Under the pieces are notes generated by a model that was not told where the DNA came from, made no database searches, and saw only the letters and a program-made list of their open reading frames with translations. A stretch of 64,000 nucleotides of DNA. Source: Euryhalocaulis sp050486445 (GTDB lineage Bacteria; Pseudomonadota; Alphaproteobacteria; Caulobacterales; Maricaulaceae). Numbering within the stretch: the first letter of the stretch is position 1; each line of letters opens with the position of its first letter. A program made the position numbers and the translations under genes. This document shows, piece by piece, positions 36,844 to 46,012 of the stretch. The stretch lies in NCBI GenBank assembly GCA_050486445.1, contig JBJHDH010000002.1, positions 1-64,000 on the forward strand. Reading direction: 5' to 3'.

Positions 36844-38133
36844 ATGACCGAAGACGCCCATTCCGACGCCGCCCTCGCCGCCGCGACACGCCGCGAGATC
36901 GAGCGCGTGCGCGGCAAAGGCGGGCTCGGGGAATCCGGGCGGCTGCGCGAACTGTTCGATTTTCTGGTGGAGCGGTCCGGGGACCGCACGCCGCCCAAAG
37001 AGGTGGAAATCGCCGTCGCGGTGTTCGGCAAGACCGAAAGCGAAACCCTGAAGGACGACCCCGTCGCGCGCGTCTATGTGCACCGGCTGCGCAAACGTCT
37101 GGATGAATTCTATCGCCGCGCCGGCGCGCCGGAGGGCGTGCGGCTGGACGTGCCCAAGGGCCAGTACCGCATCACCGGCCGGCGCATCGGCGCGGAGACC
37201 GCGGAAACCGCGCCGGATGCTGCGCGCCGCGCGCCGCTGGCCTGGTTCACGGGAAAGCGCGGCGCAGGTGTGGCCGCGGCCATGGTTCTGCTGCTGGCGG
37301 CCAATATCGCCGTGCTGGCGCTGATCGCGCAAACCGCCAGGCGCGAGGCCCCGGTCCATCCGGTCTGGGCGCAATTCAGCGATCCCGCGCGCCCGGCCAT
37401 TATCGCGCTGGGCGACTATTATATGTTCGGCGATTACGGCGACGGGCCGTTCTTGCGGCGGCTGGTGCGCGATTTCTCGATCAATTCGCGCGAGGAGTTG
37501 CTGCGCCGCCGCCTTGAGGATCGTGAGGCCTTCGACCGCTATACCGACGTGAACCTGCAATATCTGCCGATTTCGGCCGGCTTCGCCTTGGCCGAGATCA
37601 TGCCCGGCGCGCCACGCGGCAAGCCGGTACGCGCCGTTCTGGCGTCCGACCTGACCGCTGACACGATCCGGGGCAACGACATTATCTATATTGGCCTGTT
37701 ATCCGGCCTTTCCATGCTGCGCGATCCGGTCTTCGCCCAGTCGCGCTTTTCCATCGGCGGCAGCTATGATGAAATCGCCGATACTGTCAGCGGCGAATCC
37801 TATGTCAGCGAAGCCTTCGTCGCCGAATCCTATGCCGGCATGTATCGCGACTATGGCCTGTTCTCCAGCTTCGAGGGGCCGGATGGCGCCCGCATCGTGG
37901 TGATCGCCGGCGCGCGCGACACGGCGGCGACGGGGATCGCCGAGCGCCTGTCCCGGCCGGGCGTGCTCGACGCCTTGCGCGAGGCCGTGGGCGGCGCATC
38001 GTCCTTCGAGGCCCTGTTCGAGATCGAGGGCCAGCAGAATGTCAGCATGGACATACGGCTGGCCGCCGCGGGCGCGCTGGACAGCGCCCGTATCTGGACG
38101 GCGCAGCCCCCGCGCGCCTTTCCCGGCGAATAG
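36844..38133 (+). CDS. Membrane-anchored winged-helix protein of unknown function
   Basis: 429 residues. Residues 10-112 resemble the winged-helix DNA-binding-like domain found ahead of TPR or sensor domains: LRELFDFLVERSG, EVEIAVAVFGKTES, DDPVARVYVHRLRKRLDEFY, VRLDVPKGQYRITG. A single membrane helix follows (about 141-162). The remaining 265 residues would be periplasmic and match no family I recognise; they include YYMFGDYGDGPFLRRLVRDF and the GGSYDEI region. The layout recalls ToxR/CadC one-component regulators, with the sensor outside. Target genes are unknown; a glycosyltransferase and lptFG follow. Confidence 0.7.
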   Translation: MTEDAHSDAALAAATRREIERVRGKGGLGESGRLRELFDFLVERSGDRTPPKEVEIAVAVFGKTESETLKDDPVARVYVHRLRKRLDEFYRRAGAPEGVRLDVPKGQYRITGRRIGAETAETAPDAARRAPLAWFTGKRGAGVAAAMVLLLAANIAVLALIAQTARREAPVHPVWAQFSDPARPAIIALGDYYMFGDYGDGPFLRRLVRDFSINSREELLRRRLEDREAFDRYTDVNLQYLPISAGFALAEIMPGAPRGKPVRAVLASDLTADTIRGNDIIYIGLLSGLSMLRDPVFAQSRFSIGGSYDEIADTVSGESYVSEAFVAESYAGMYRDYGLFSSFEGPDGARIVVIAGARDTAATGIAERLSRPGVLDALREAVGGASSFEALFEIEGQQNVSMDIRLAAAGALDSARIWTAQPPRAFPGE

Positions 38134-38378
38134 ACCCGAATCGGGACTATCGGCCGTCGTTCCCAATTTTGCGAATAACCCGCAGCTTTCGGTTCCCAAG
38201 ACCCGTCGCGGCGGCCTAGACTGGCCACCCGATGCTCCCGGGCATATCGGGAACCACATGCCGGGCCGGGCTTTCTAGACAGATGGCCGCGGTATCACAG
38301 TTTTGACAACGGCCTGACGCATATAGTCATTGGCCTTGAGGGGCGGGCTGAAGACAGCCCCGGGCGAACAGGGGAGAC

Positions 38379-39608
38379 ATGATCGCGGTGAAGCCTCTCA
38401 GGATCGCCCTTTTCTCCGGAAACTATAATTATGTGATGGATGGGCCGGTGCGCTGCCTGAACCGGCTTGTCTCCTTCCTTCAGGACGAGGGGCACGAGGT
38501 GATGGTCTTCGCGCCCACCACCGACCGTCCCGCCTGCCGGCACGCGGGCACGCTGATTTCCGTGCCCTCCACGCCCCTGCCGGGGCGCAGCGAATACCGC
38601 CTGGCGCTGGGCCTGCCCCGCAGCGTCCGCGCCACGCTGGAGGCGTTTTCACCGCATCTGTTCCATATGGCGGCGCCGGACTGGCTTGGCCACTCGGCGC
38701 TGAAACTGGCCCGGCTCCGGGGAACCCCCGCCGTCGCCAGCTTCCACACCCGTTTCGACACCTATGCGCGCTATTATGGCGGCGCATGGCTGGAAACCGC
38801 GCTGACCACCTGGCTGACGCGTTTCTACAATCGCTGCGATCAGGTCTATGTGCCGTCGCAATCCATGCTGCGAACCCTGCAAGGCCAGGGCGTGACCACC
38901 GATCTGCGCCTGTGGAGCCGCGGCGTCGACCGCACCGAGTTCGACCCGGCGCGACGCGACATGAGCTGGCGCCGCACGGCCGGCGTCGCCGACGATGAGA
39001 CGCTGGTGGTGTTTGTCGCCCGGCTGGTGCTGGAAAAGGGCCTCGACAAGCTCACCGAGGTCTATGACCAGGCAGAGCAGGATCCCGCCGCGCGCATCCG
39101 TTTCCTGGTGGTCGGCGACGGGCCGGAGCGGGAAAAGCTTCAGGCGCGCCTGCCGAACGCCGTGTTCACCGGATATCTCAGCGATGCGCCGCTTGGCCGC
39201 GCCTATGCTTCGGGCGATCTGTTCTTCAATCCCAGCGTCACCGAGACCTTCGGCAATGTAACGCTGGAGGCGATGGCCTCCGGCCTGCCGGTCGTATGCG
39301 CCAACGCCACGGGCAGCACGTCGCTGGTCGCGCATGGCCGCACGGGTCTTTTGGCGCACGCGCCGGAAGAATTCTACGGCCTGATGCGCCGTCTGGCCGC
39401 CGAGCCGAAAACGCGCATGGCGATGAGCCAGGCGGCGCGCCTCGAAAGCCGGCGTTATGACTGGGATGCGGTGATGCGGGGCCTGCTGGATAATTATCAC
39501 GACGCGCTGATGCAGGCCCGGCCGCTGTATCCCGATGCCTATGCCGGGGTTGCCGCCGTGCGCGCCGCGAAATATGCCGAACCGGCCAGACCGCGCCGAT
39601 CGGCGTGA
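38379..39608 (+). CDS. Glycosyltransferase, GT4 family
   Basis: 409 residues, GT-B fold. The N-terminal half has RIALFSGNYNYVMDGPVR and HMAAPDWLGHSALKLARL; the C-terminal donor domain has VFVARLVLEKGLDKL, FLVVGDGPEREKL and the Glu-x7-Glu motif NPSVTETFGNVTLEAMASG. It resembles glycosyltransferases acting on lipids such as diacylglycerol or early lipopolysaccharide sugars; the acceptor cannot be read from sequence. It is 60 bases upstream of lptF and may be cotranscribed, hinting at envelope lipid work. Confidence 0.82.
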   Translation: MIAVKPLRIALFSGNYNYVMDGPVRCLNRLVSFLQDEGHEVMVFAPTTDRPACRHAGTLISVPSTPLPGRSEYRLALGLPRSVRATLEAFSPHLFHMAAPDWLGHSALKLARLRGTPAVASFHTRFDTYARYYGGAWLETALTTWLTRFYNRCDQVYVPSQSMLRTLQGQGVTTDLRLWSRGVDRTEFDPARRDMSWRRTAGVADDETLVVFVARLVLEKGLDKLTEVYDQAEQDPAARIRFLVVGDGPEREKLQARLPNAVFTGYLSDAPLGRAYASGDLFFNPSVTETFGNVTLEAMASGLPVVCANATGSTSLVAHGRTGLLAHAPEEFYGLMRRLAAEPKTRMAMSQAARLESRRYDWDAVMRGLLDNYHDALMQARPLYPDAYAGVAAVRAAKYAEPARPRRSA

Positions 39609-39668
39609 CCCCTGGCGGCCGCCGCGTGTGAGGTGGTGAATTCCGAACCGGCGAAGGAGCGCGGCGCG

Positions 39669-40880
39669 GTGAGCCGCCATCATCTGGATATCTACCTTCT
39701 GCGCGCCATGGCCGCGCCGCTGCTGGCCACGCTGGCGGTGTCGATGCTGCTTCTGGTGCTGGACCAGATGCTGCGCCTGCTCGATTTCATCGTGAAAGAG
39801 GCGGGCCCGGCCGAGCTGGTCTGGCGCATGCTCGCCAATCAATTGCCGGAATATTTTTCGCTCGGCCTGCCCATCGGGCTGTTTTTCGGGGTGCTGTTCG
39901 CATTCCGCCGCCTGTCGCTGTCCAGCGAGCTGACGGCGATGCTGGCCAGCGGCGTCTCCTATCGCCGCCTGCTGGCGCCGATCTACGCCCTGTGCGCGGT
40001 GATGGCAGCCTTCACCTTCCTCACCGTCTCCTATCTGGAGCCCTTCGGCCAGTATCGCTACGCCCAGATCCGCTTCGCCATCATCACCGGCGCGGTAGAG
40101 GTGCAGGTGCGCGCCGGCGAGTTTCTCGACCTGCCAGACGGCGCAATCCTGGGCGCGGTCGGCGGTCAGCAGGGCCGCGCCCTGCGCAATGTTTTTGTAG
40201 AAGCATGCGGCGAGGATGGCCGCTGCGAAGCCATGGGCGCGGCGCAGGGACGCCTGGCGCTGCATCCGGGCGGAGATGTGCAGCTCGACCTGTTCGACGG
40301 CGCCATCCTGCCCGATCCGGAAGGCGGCATTTCCGGCGCGCTGGGATTCGACACCTGGGCGCTGCCATTCGAACTGCCGCAATTCCGCGCCCGCGGCGTC
40401 AATGAACGGGAAACCACCACGGACGAGCTTTGGCGCAGCCTGCGGGCGCCGGACGCCGAAGCGATGGAAAATTATCACGCCCGGCGCGCGGCGCTGCACT
40501 GGCGTATCGTGCACAGCCTCAGCCTGTTCGCGCTGCCCTTGCTGGCCATTGCGATGGGCGTGGCGGACCGGCGGCGCGATTCCGGCGTCGGCCCTGTCCT
40601 CGGGATCGCCGCCTTCGTCGTCTATAACGAATTGCTGGAGGCGTCGGAGCGCGCGGTGGCGGCCGGCGCCGTCTCGCCCTGGGGCTCCATGTGGCCGCTG
40701 CTGGGCGGTTTCATTCTTATCGGCCTGATCCTGTTCCTGCTGGTGTCGGAACGGCCCGGCGGCCGCGTGCTGGACCCGGTAGAGCGGCTGTGGCGGCGCA
40801 TCCGCCGTCTGGTCAGGGGCATGATCCGTTCCTGGGGGCCGCGTCTGAAAGCCGCGCGCAACAATCTGCGAGGCGCCTGA
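39669..40880 (+). CDS. lptF: LPS export ABC transporter permease LptF
   Basis: 403 residues from the GTG at 39669, chosen because AAGGAG (39654-39659) is 9 bases upstream; an in-frame GTG pair at 39633/39636 lacks one. Six membrane helices: three before and three after a periplasmic jellyroll domain (about 135-290). Signature segments are DIYLLRAMAAPLLATLAVS, LPEYFSLGLPIGLFFGVLF and LSSELTAMLASGVSYRRLL. With LptG and LptB it lifts LPS from the inner membrane. lptG follows after 3 bases. Confidence 0.93.
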   Translation: MSRHHLDIYLLRAMAAPLLATLAVSMLLLVLDQMLRLLDFIVKEAGPAELVWRMLANQLPEYFSLGLPIGLFFGVLFAFRRLSLSSELTAMLASGVSYRRLLAPIYALCAVMAAFTFLTVSYLEPFGQYRYAQIRFAIITGAVEVQVRAGEFLDLPDGAILGAVGGQQGRALRNVFVEACGEDGRCEAMGAAQGRLALHPGGDVQLDLFDGAILPDPEGGISGALGFDTWALPFELPQFRARGVNERETTTDELWRSLRAPDAEAMENYHARRAALHWRIVHSLSLFALPLLAIAMGVADRRRDSGVGPVLGIAAFVVYNELLEASERAVAAGAVSPWGSMWPLLGGFILIGLILFLLVSERPGGRVLDPVERLWRRIRRLVRGMIRSWGPRLKAARNNLRGA

Positions 40881-40883
40881 GCG

Positions 40884-41963
40884 ATGGCGGCTGTCTCATA
40901 CAATCATGCCGTGGACCGCTATCTGGCGCGCAGCTTTCTCGCCGCCTTCCTCGTGGTTCTCATTGTGGTGGTGACGCTGCTGCAATCGCTCGACCTGATG
41001 AACGAGGCAGAGGAGATCCTCGCCGCCGAAGGGTCGGACGTCTCGGACATCCTGCGCTATATTTCCCTGCGGGCGCCGCAACTGGCCGACCGTTTCGCGC
41101 CGTTCGTGGCGCTGCTGGCGGCGTTGATCGTTTTCACCCGGCTTGGCCAGCACAGCGAAATCGTGGCGCTGCGCGCCGCCGGAATTTCGCCGCTGCGCGT
41201 GGTGGCGCCGGTCTGCGCCGTGGGCGGATTAATCGCGCTCGCACATTTTACATTGCACGAGCTGGTGGTGGTCGACGCCAGCTCCCGGCTGGAACAATGG
41301 CGCAGCGCCGGTTACGCGCCCGGTCTGGAGACGGTCGACGCCTCCGTCTTCGATCTGCGGGTCAGTGATGGCGAGCGGATTGTGCGCGCCGACGTTCTTG
41401 CCCAGCGCGGCGGCGTCTGGCGGCTGGAGAATCTGCGCGCTTACGATCTGGGCCCGCGCGGCATTGTCGCCGCGCTGCGCGCCGAAACCGCCCTGCATGA
41501 CGGCGAGGGCTGGCGCGTTGAGAATGCCCGGCGCTTCGACGACGACACGCAACGCTGGTCCGAAGCAGGCCCGGACGTCTGGCGCAGCGGGCCCCATCCG
41601 GGCCAGCTCGCCGCCGCCGCCCTGGACCCGGAGCGGACCGGCGTGCTGGCGCTTGGCCGCGCCGCAGGCGCCGCCAGCGGCATGACCACCGCCGCGCGGC
41701 TGGAAACCGCGTTTCTGCATCGTTTCGCCGCGCCGATGGCCAGCATCCTGATGCCGCTGCTTGGCGCCATCGCCGGCTTTGGCCTCACCCGCAGCCGCAC
41801 GCTGCTGGCGCGCATCGCCGCGGGTCTGGCGCTGGGCTTCGCCTATTTCGTGTTCGACAATTTCATGGTGGTGATGGGGCGGCTGGACGCCCTGCCGGCT
41901 TTGCTGGCCGCCTTCGCCACGCCGGCCATGTTCCTGGCCATCGCCCTTTCCATCCGGCGCTGA
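40884..41963 (+). CDS. lptG: LPS export ABC transporter permease LptG
   Basis: 359 residues, the same six-helix plus jellyroll layout as LptF. Key segments are VDRYLARSFLAAFLVVLIV, RLGQHSEIVALRAAGISPLR and a C-terminal FGLTRSRTLLARIAAGLALGF. It completes the permease pair with LptF. The usual alphaproteobacterial neighbours (lptD, surA) are not next to it here; the downstream gene is convergent. Confidence 0.93.
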   Translation: MAAVSYNHAVDRYLARSFLAAFLVVLIVVVTLLQSLDLMNEAEEILAAEGSDVSDILRYISLRAPQLADRFAPFVALLAALIVFTRLGQHSEIVALRAAGISPLRVVAPVCAVGGLIALAHFTLHELVVVDASSRLEQWRSAGYAPGLETVDASVFDLRVSDGERIVRADVLAQRGGVWRLENLRAYDLGPRGIVAALRAETALHDGEGWRVENARRFDDDTQRWSEAGPDVWRSGPHPGQLAAAALDPERTGVLALGRAAGAASGMTTAARLETAFLHRFAAPMASILMPLLGAIAGFGLTRSRTLLARIAAGLALGFAYFVFDNFMVVMGRLDALPALLAAFATPAMFLAIALSIRR

Positions 41964-41976
41964 CTTATCGCGCGCC

Positions 41977-43116
41977 TCAGGGCGGGTGCGGGGCGCCGCG
42001 CGACAGCGCCGTCAGCACGCCGCGCGCGCGTCCGGGAAAATCCGTTTCGACGGCGGCGATCTGCGTGGCGCGGCGGCGCAGTTTTCCGGCAAATCTCGCC
42101 GCGGGGCCCAGCGGCGCATGTTCCGTCGCGCTCCACATTTGCGCGGCGGCATGGCGCACGCGGCCCGCCGCTGTGTCGGCATAGACCGCGCCTTCGACAA
42201 AACAGCCCTCTGGATCGGCGAACAGCGTCTTGTAGTGATCGTGGCCGCATCCAAAATCAATCCGCACCGCTCCCAGCGACGCGGCGCCGGTCAGCATGCC
42301 CAGCGTCAATTGCATCCCCGGCGAACATTCGGAGAAATCCGGCTCATAGGCGGCGAGCCATGAATGCAGCGTTCCGGCGCCCAGAAGATTAATCTCTCCC
42401 GCTGCGAACGCGCCGCCCAGCCGCAGCGTCGCCATGCGCAGGCCGAAACCCGGCTCCGCGCGGTCGTTCAGCCGTTCCAGCATGGCGCGCACCCAGCGCG
42501 GACCCAGCACGTCGTGCCGCCCGGTGCGCCGGAACTGCGTGCGCTTCAGCGCCACAATCCGCTCAAACACGGCGGGATCCTGATCGTCCATCACGATCGC
42601 CGCCGGGCCGTGCTGGCGCTCCGCCTTGCGCAGACGCTTGCCGAAACCCTTGGAGCGGGTCGGATGCGCCGCCCGCTTGCGCTCCAGATAGGCCGCGCCG
42701 TCACCGCCAAGATCGGACACCCAGGCGGGCGCGGAGGAAAACGCCGTTCCGCCGCGTCCGCCCGGTTCTCCCGGCATGGCGGTGTGGATATATGCGGAAA
42801 GCTTCAGCGTACGCAGCGCCCGGGGCAGGTCCAGCGCCGCGCCCGGCCGCGTGACCGGCCCGTGCTGGTCGCTGAACGGCGCGCCGATGGGCCGGGCCAG
42901 CCCCCCCGGCCGCCGGTGATAGGGCAGGAAACCGAGCAATCCTGCATCGTCTTCGATCACGGCGATTCGAGCGTCCTCGCGCACATCGCCGGCGCAGACA
43001 GCGAACCGCCATCCCCTAAAGGGGCTGGGCGCGAGCGGCGCGGCGCGCAGCCAGGAATCCCATGTCTCCCGTTCGGTTTCGCCCAATTCTTCAGGGCGAA
43101 TTTCCGTCACGCGCAT
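41977..43116 (-). CDS. GNAT-fold acetyltransferase, CelD/FemAB-like
   Basis: 379 residues from the ATG at 43116 (GGGAAG 5 bases upstream); an upstream in-frame ATG at 43143 lies in a short repeat. It shows the two-GNAT-domain pattern of the CelD/BcsL family: the first half has RIAVIEDDAGLLGFLPYHRR, the second has FERIVALKRTQFRRTGRHDVL, AAGEINLLGAGTLHSWLAAYEP and RIDFGCGHDHYKTLF. Members act in cellulose, polysaccharide or peptidoglycan modification. Flanked by lptG and a GT2 glycosyltransferase, so a role in envelope sugars is likely. Exact substrate unknown. Confidence 0.75.
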   Translation of the reverse strand: MRVTEIRPEELGETERETWDSWLRAAPLAPSPFRGWRFAVCAGDVREDARIAVIEDDAGLLGFLPYHRRPGGLARPIGAPFSDQHGPVTRPGAALDLPRALRTLKLSAYIHTAMPGEPGGRGGTAFSSAPAWVSDLGGDGAAYLERKRAAHPTRSKGFGKRLRKAERQHGPAAIVMDDQDPAVFERIVALKRTQFRRTGRHDVLGPRWVRAMLERLNDRAEPGFGLRMATLRLGGAFAAGEINLLGAGTLHSWLAAYEPDFSECSPGMQLTLGMLTGAASLGAVRIDFGCGHDHYKTLFADPEGCFVEGAVYADTAAGRVRHAAAQMWSATEHAPLGPAARFAGKLRRRATQIAAVETDFPGRARGVLTALSRGAPHPP

Positions 43117-43212
43117 CGCATCTTCCCGTGTGTCTTTCAGCACATGTGTCTTTCAGCATGTGCGCCCGGTTTCACCAGATAGAAACCGCGCCCGGCCATG
43201 CTCTAGGCGCAA

Positions 43213-44250
43213 ATGACCAAGATTTCGGTAATAATCCCGACCTTTCGCCGCCCGGACGGGCTGCGCCGTGCGCTGGCCAGCGTGCTGGCCCAGCAAAGCG
43301 CGCCGGATTTCGAGGTCGTGGTGGTCGATAATGCGCCCGAAGGCGGGGCGCGCGAAACCGCCGGCGCGCTCGCCGCCGATCCGCGCGTGATCTTCGTGCA
43401 CGAGCCCAGAAGCGGCGTCGCCACGGCGCGCAATGCCGGCTGGGCGCGGGCGCGGGCGCCGCGCATCGCGTTTCTGGATGACGACGAGGAAGCCACGCCG
43501 CGCTGGCTCGCCGCGCTCGATTCCGCCGCGGATGTTCTCAGCGCCGACGCCGTCTGGGGACCGATCCGCGCCGTTCCCCCGCCAGAGGGTTGGGGCGCGC
43601 ATGCGGATTTTCTGGCGGACTTCTTTGGCCGCGCAGGACCGGACGCAACACAGACGGTCGATGACTATTGGGGCTGCGGCAATTCGCTCATCGACCGCGC
43701 GCGCGGGGGGCTGGATGCGCCGCCTTTCGACCCGAAACAGGACAGGATGGGCGGCGAGGACGATGTGCTGTTCGCCGCCATGCAGCGGCGCGGCGCGCGC
43801 TTTGGCTGGGCGCCCGACGCGCTGGTCAGCGAGCATGTCCCGACCAGCCGCGCCAACCTCCGCTATGCGCTGGCGCGAAGTTTCGCTTTCGGTCAGGGGC
43901 CGAGCCAGACCGCGGCGCTCCAGCGCGCACCGCACCGCGTCGCTTTCTGGATGATGCTGGGCGCGGCGCAGACGCTTGCCTACGGCGCGGCGGCGCTGGC
44001 TTTGTGGCCCACGCGATCGCAGCGGCGCGGTCTCCTGCTCGGCCGCGCGGCGCAGGGGCTTGGCAAGGTTTTCTGGATCGACGCGTTCGCGCCGCGTCTC
44101 TATGGCGCGCCGCAGGATGACGCAGATCAGTCCAGCGCTCAGTCCAGCGATCAGTCCAGCGCGCTGTCCGGCAAGGAAAGCAGCGGCGCGCCTGCGCCCT
44201 CCACTTCCGCCGCGCGCGCGGGCGCCAGCACCAGAACCGACTCGGCGTAA
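43213..44250 (+). CDS. Glycosyltransferase, GT2 family
   Basis: 345 residues, GT-A fold: KISVIIPTFRRPDGLRRAL at the start, DFEVVVVDNAPEGGA, the DXD-like IAFLDDDEEATPRWL and an acceptor motif GGEDDVLFAAMQRRGARFGW. A possible hydrophobic helix (about 240-265) may associate with membrane. The last 50 residues are Ser/Gln/Ala-rich (QSSAQSSDQSSA) because they are read from a 12-base tandem repeat and from the antisense of the convergent acyl-CoA dehydrogenase gene, overlapping it by 100 bases. Acceptor unknown. Confidence 0.82.
   Translation: MTKISVIIPTFRRPDGLRRALASVLAQQSAPDFEVVVVDNAPEGGARETAGALAADPRVIFVHEPRSGVATARNAGWARARAPRIAFLDDDEEATPRWLAALDSAADVLSADAVWGPIRAVPPPEGWGAHADFLADFFGRAGPDATQTVDDYWGCGNSLIDRARGGLDAPPFDPKQDRMGGEDDVLFAAMQRRGARFGWAPDALVSEHVPTSRANLRYALARSFAFGQGPSQTAALQRAPHRVAFWMMLGAAQTLAYGAAALALWPTRSQRRGLLLGRAAQGLGKVFWIDAFAPRLYGAPQDDADQSSAQSSDQSSALSGKESSGAPAPSTSAARAGASTRTDSA
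44127..44162. repeat. Three tandem 12-bp repeats giving stacked stop codons
   Basis: TCAGTCCAGCG(C/A) occurs three times without spacers (44127-44138, 44139-44150, 44151-44162). On the plus strand it encodes QSSA/QSSD/QSSA in the GT2 tail. On the minus strand each unit carries a TGA in the reading frame of the acyl-CoA dehydrogenase, so its stop is repeated three times. Confidence 0.85.
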
Positions 44251-45968
44251 TAGCGCGCCAGCGCGATCTTGCCGCGCGCGAACTCCGCGTCGCCTTCCTT
44301 GTGTTTCAGCCGGCGCTGCGCCGCCACGGCGCCGACGGCCAGGAAATAGCCGCCCACAACCTCGCCCGCCAATGTCAGGAACGGCGTCGCCCCGGCCAGA
44401 CGCTCAGGCTCGTCCCGCGCGGGATCAAGCAGGACATCCGCCGAATCCTCCAGCGCGCGCAGCGCCGGGCCCAGCTGCGCCGCGATGCGCACCAGCTCCG
44501 GATTGGACGACGCCTGACAATCTTCCAGCGTCGCCTCGATCTCTTCCAGAAGATCGTCCAGCGCCGCACCGTCCTGCATGGAGAGCTTGCGCCGCGCCAG
44601 ATCGAGCGCCTGCACGCCATTCGTCCCCTCATAGATCGGCGCGATGCGCGCATCGCGATAATGCTGCGCCGCGCCGGTCTCCTCGATAAAGCCGGCGCCG
44701 CCATGCACCTGTAGCGCCAGCGACGCGGCCTCCACCCCCACATCGCTGGCCCAGGCCTTGGCGATGGGTGTCAGCAACTGCGCGCGCCTGTCCGCCCAGC
44801 GCCGCTCTTCCTGATCGGGGTCATGCTCTGCATAGTCGGCTGCGACGGCGGTGGCGAAACAGATATGCCGCGCGGCCTCCAGCTTCGCCTTCATCACCGC
44901 CAGCATCCGCCGCACATCGGGATGCGCGATAATCGGCGCGGGATAATCTCCATCCGGGCCGCGCCCCTGTTTGCGCGCGCGCGCATAGGTGAGCGCGCGC
45001 TGATAGGCGCGCACGCCGACGCCCACGCCCTGCACACCGATCTGGAGCCGCGCGGCGTTCATCATGGTGAACATCTGCGCCAGACCCTGATGTTCCTCAC
45101 CCACCAGAAATGCCGTGGCGCCGTCGAACTGCATCACGCAGGTCGGCGAGCCATGCACGCCCAGCTTCTCTTCCAGCCCGACGGCGGAAAGCGCGTTGCG
45201 CGCGCCCGGATTCCCGTCCGCGTCCGGCAGGAATTTCGGCGCCAGGAACAGCGACAGGCCCTTGCCGCCCTCCGGCGCGCCGGGCAGGCGGGCCAGCACC
45301 AGATGCACGATATTCTCGGCGCAATCGTGCTCGCCCCAGGTGATGAAAATCTTCTGCCCGGTCAGGCGGTATGTCCCGTCCTCCGCCGGCGCGGCGCGCA
45401 TGGCGACGGCGCCAAGATCGGTGCCGGCCTGCGGCTCGGTCAGGTTCATCGCGCCGGTCCACTGGCCGCTGACCAGTTTCGGCAGATAGAGCGATTTCTG
45501 TTCGTCCGATCCGTGCGCCGAGAGCGCCTCGATGGCGCTGGCGGTCAGCAGCGGCGCAAGGCTGAACGCCATGTTCGCCGAATTGAGCATTTCGCCCAGC
45601 GCTGCGCCCAGCGCGCGCGGCAGACCCATGCCGCCATGCGCCTCGGGCGCGGACAGCCCCTGCCAGCCGCCCTCGACGAATTTCGCATAGGCTTCGCGGA
45701 ATCCGTCCGGCGTTTTCACCGCGCCGTTCGAGAGCGCGCAGCCCTGCACATCGCCGATCCGGTCCAGCGGCGCGAACACATCCTCGGCGAAGCGCGCGGC
45801 CTCTTGCAAAACCTGCGCGGTCAGACCGGCGGAAAGCTCAGGGAACGCGCCGGTGGCTTTCAGCCCGTCAATGGCCGCCACGTCCTCCAGACTGAACAGG
45901 ATGTCGCGCAGCGGCGCGGCGTAGCTCATGGCCTCGGGCTCCTCCGGCGCGAAGACTGACGCAGACAT
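44151..45968 (-). CDS. Acyl-CoA dehydrogenase (long, DmdC/FadE-like)
   Basis: 605 residues; start at the ATG at 45968, with another in-frame ATG 13 codons on (SYAAPLRD). Conserved segments: ALGEMLNSANMAFSLAP, GAMNLTEPQAGTDLGAV, ITWGEHDCAENIVHLVLARL, LQVHGGAGFIEETGAAQHYRDARI, and the catalytic-Glu region APIYEGTNGVQALDL. An extra C-terminal domain of about 130 residues (LEEIEATLEDCQ...) is typical of the long subfamily that includes 3-methylmercaptopropionyl-CoA dehydrogenase. Substrate chain not predictable. Its 3' end overlaps the GT2 gene antisense. Confidence 0.88.
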   Translation of the reverse strand: MSASVFAPEEPEAMSYAAPLRDILFSLEDVAAIDGLKATGAFPELSAGLTAQVLQEAARFAEDVFAPLDRIGDVQGCALSNGAVKTPDGFREAYAKFVEGGWQGLSAPEAHGGMGLPRALGAALGEMLNSANMAFSLAPLLTASAIEALSAHGSDEQKSLYLPKLVSGQWTGAMNLTEPQAGTDLGAVAMRAAPAEDGTYRLTGQKIFITWGEHDCAENIVHLVLARLPGAPEGGKGLSLFLAPKFLPDADGNPGARNALSAVGLEEKLGVHGSPTCVMQFDGATAFLVGEEHQGLAQMFTMMNAARLQIGVQGVGVGVRAYQRALTYARARKQGRGPDGDYPAPIIAHPDVRRMLAVMKAKLEAARHICFATAVAADYAEHDPDQEERRWADRRAQLLTPIAKAWASDVGVEAASLALQVHGGAGFIEETGAAQHYRDARIAPIYEGTNGVQALDLARRKLSMQDGAALDDLLEEIEATLEDCQASSNPELVRIAAQLGPALRALEDSADVLLDPARDEPERLAGATPFLTLAGEVVGGYFLAVGAVAAQRRLKHKEGDAEFARGKIALARYYAESVLVLAPARAAEVEGAGAPLLSLPDSALD

Positions 45969-46012
45969 TTGCGCGCCGCCAGTCAAATCGGAGAAAGCCG
46001 CAGCCGTTAATT

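Noticed and set aside
38649..40514. Long minus-strand open frame across the glycosyltransferase and lptF
   Set aside because: Antisense of two recognised genes; no start signal or motif.
43131..43162. Short direct repeat (TGTCTTTCAGCA twice) upstream of the CelD-like gene
   Set aside because: Real but only a small local duplication; it creates an extra in-frame ATG without a ribosome-binding site and shows no regulatory pattern.
44823..45959. Plus-strand open frame across the acyl-CoA dehydrogenase
   Set aside because: Antisense shadow; His/Arg/Gln-rich, no domain.
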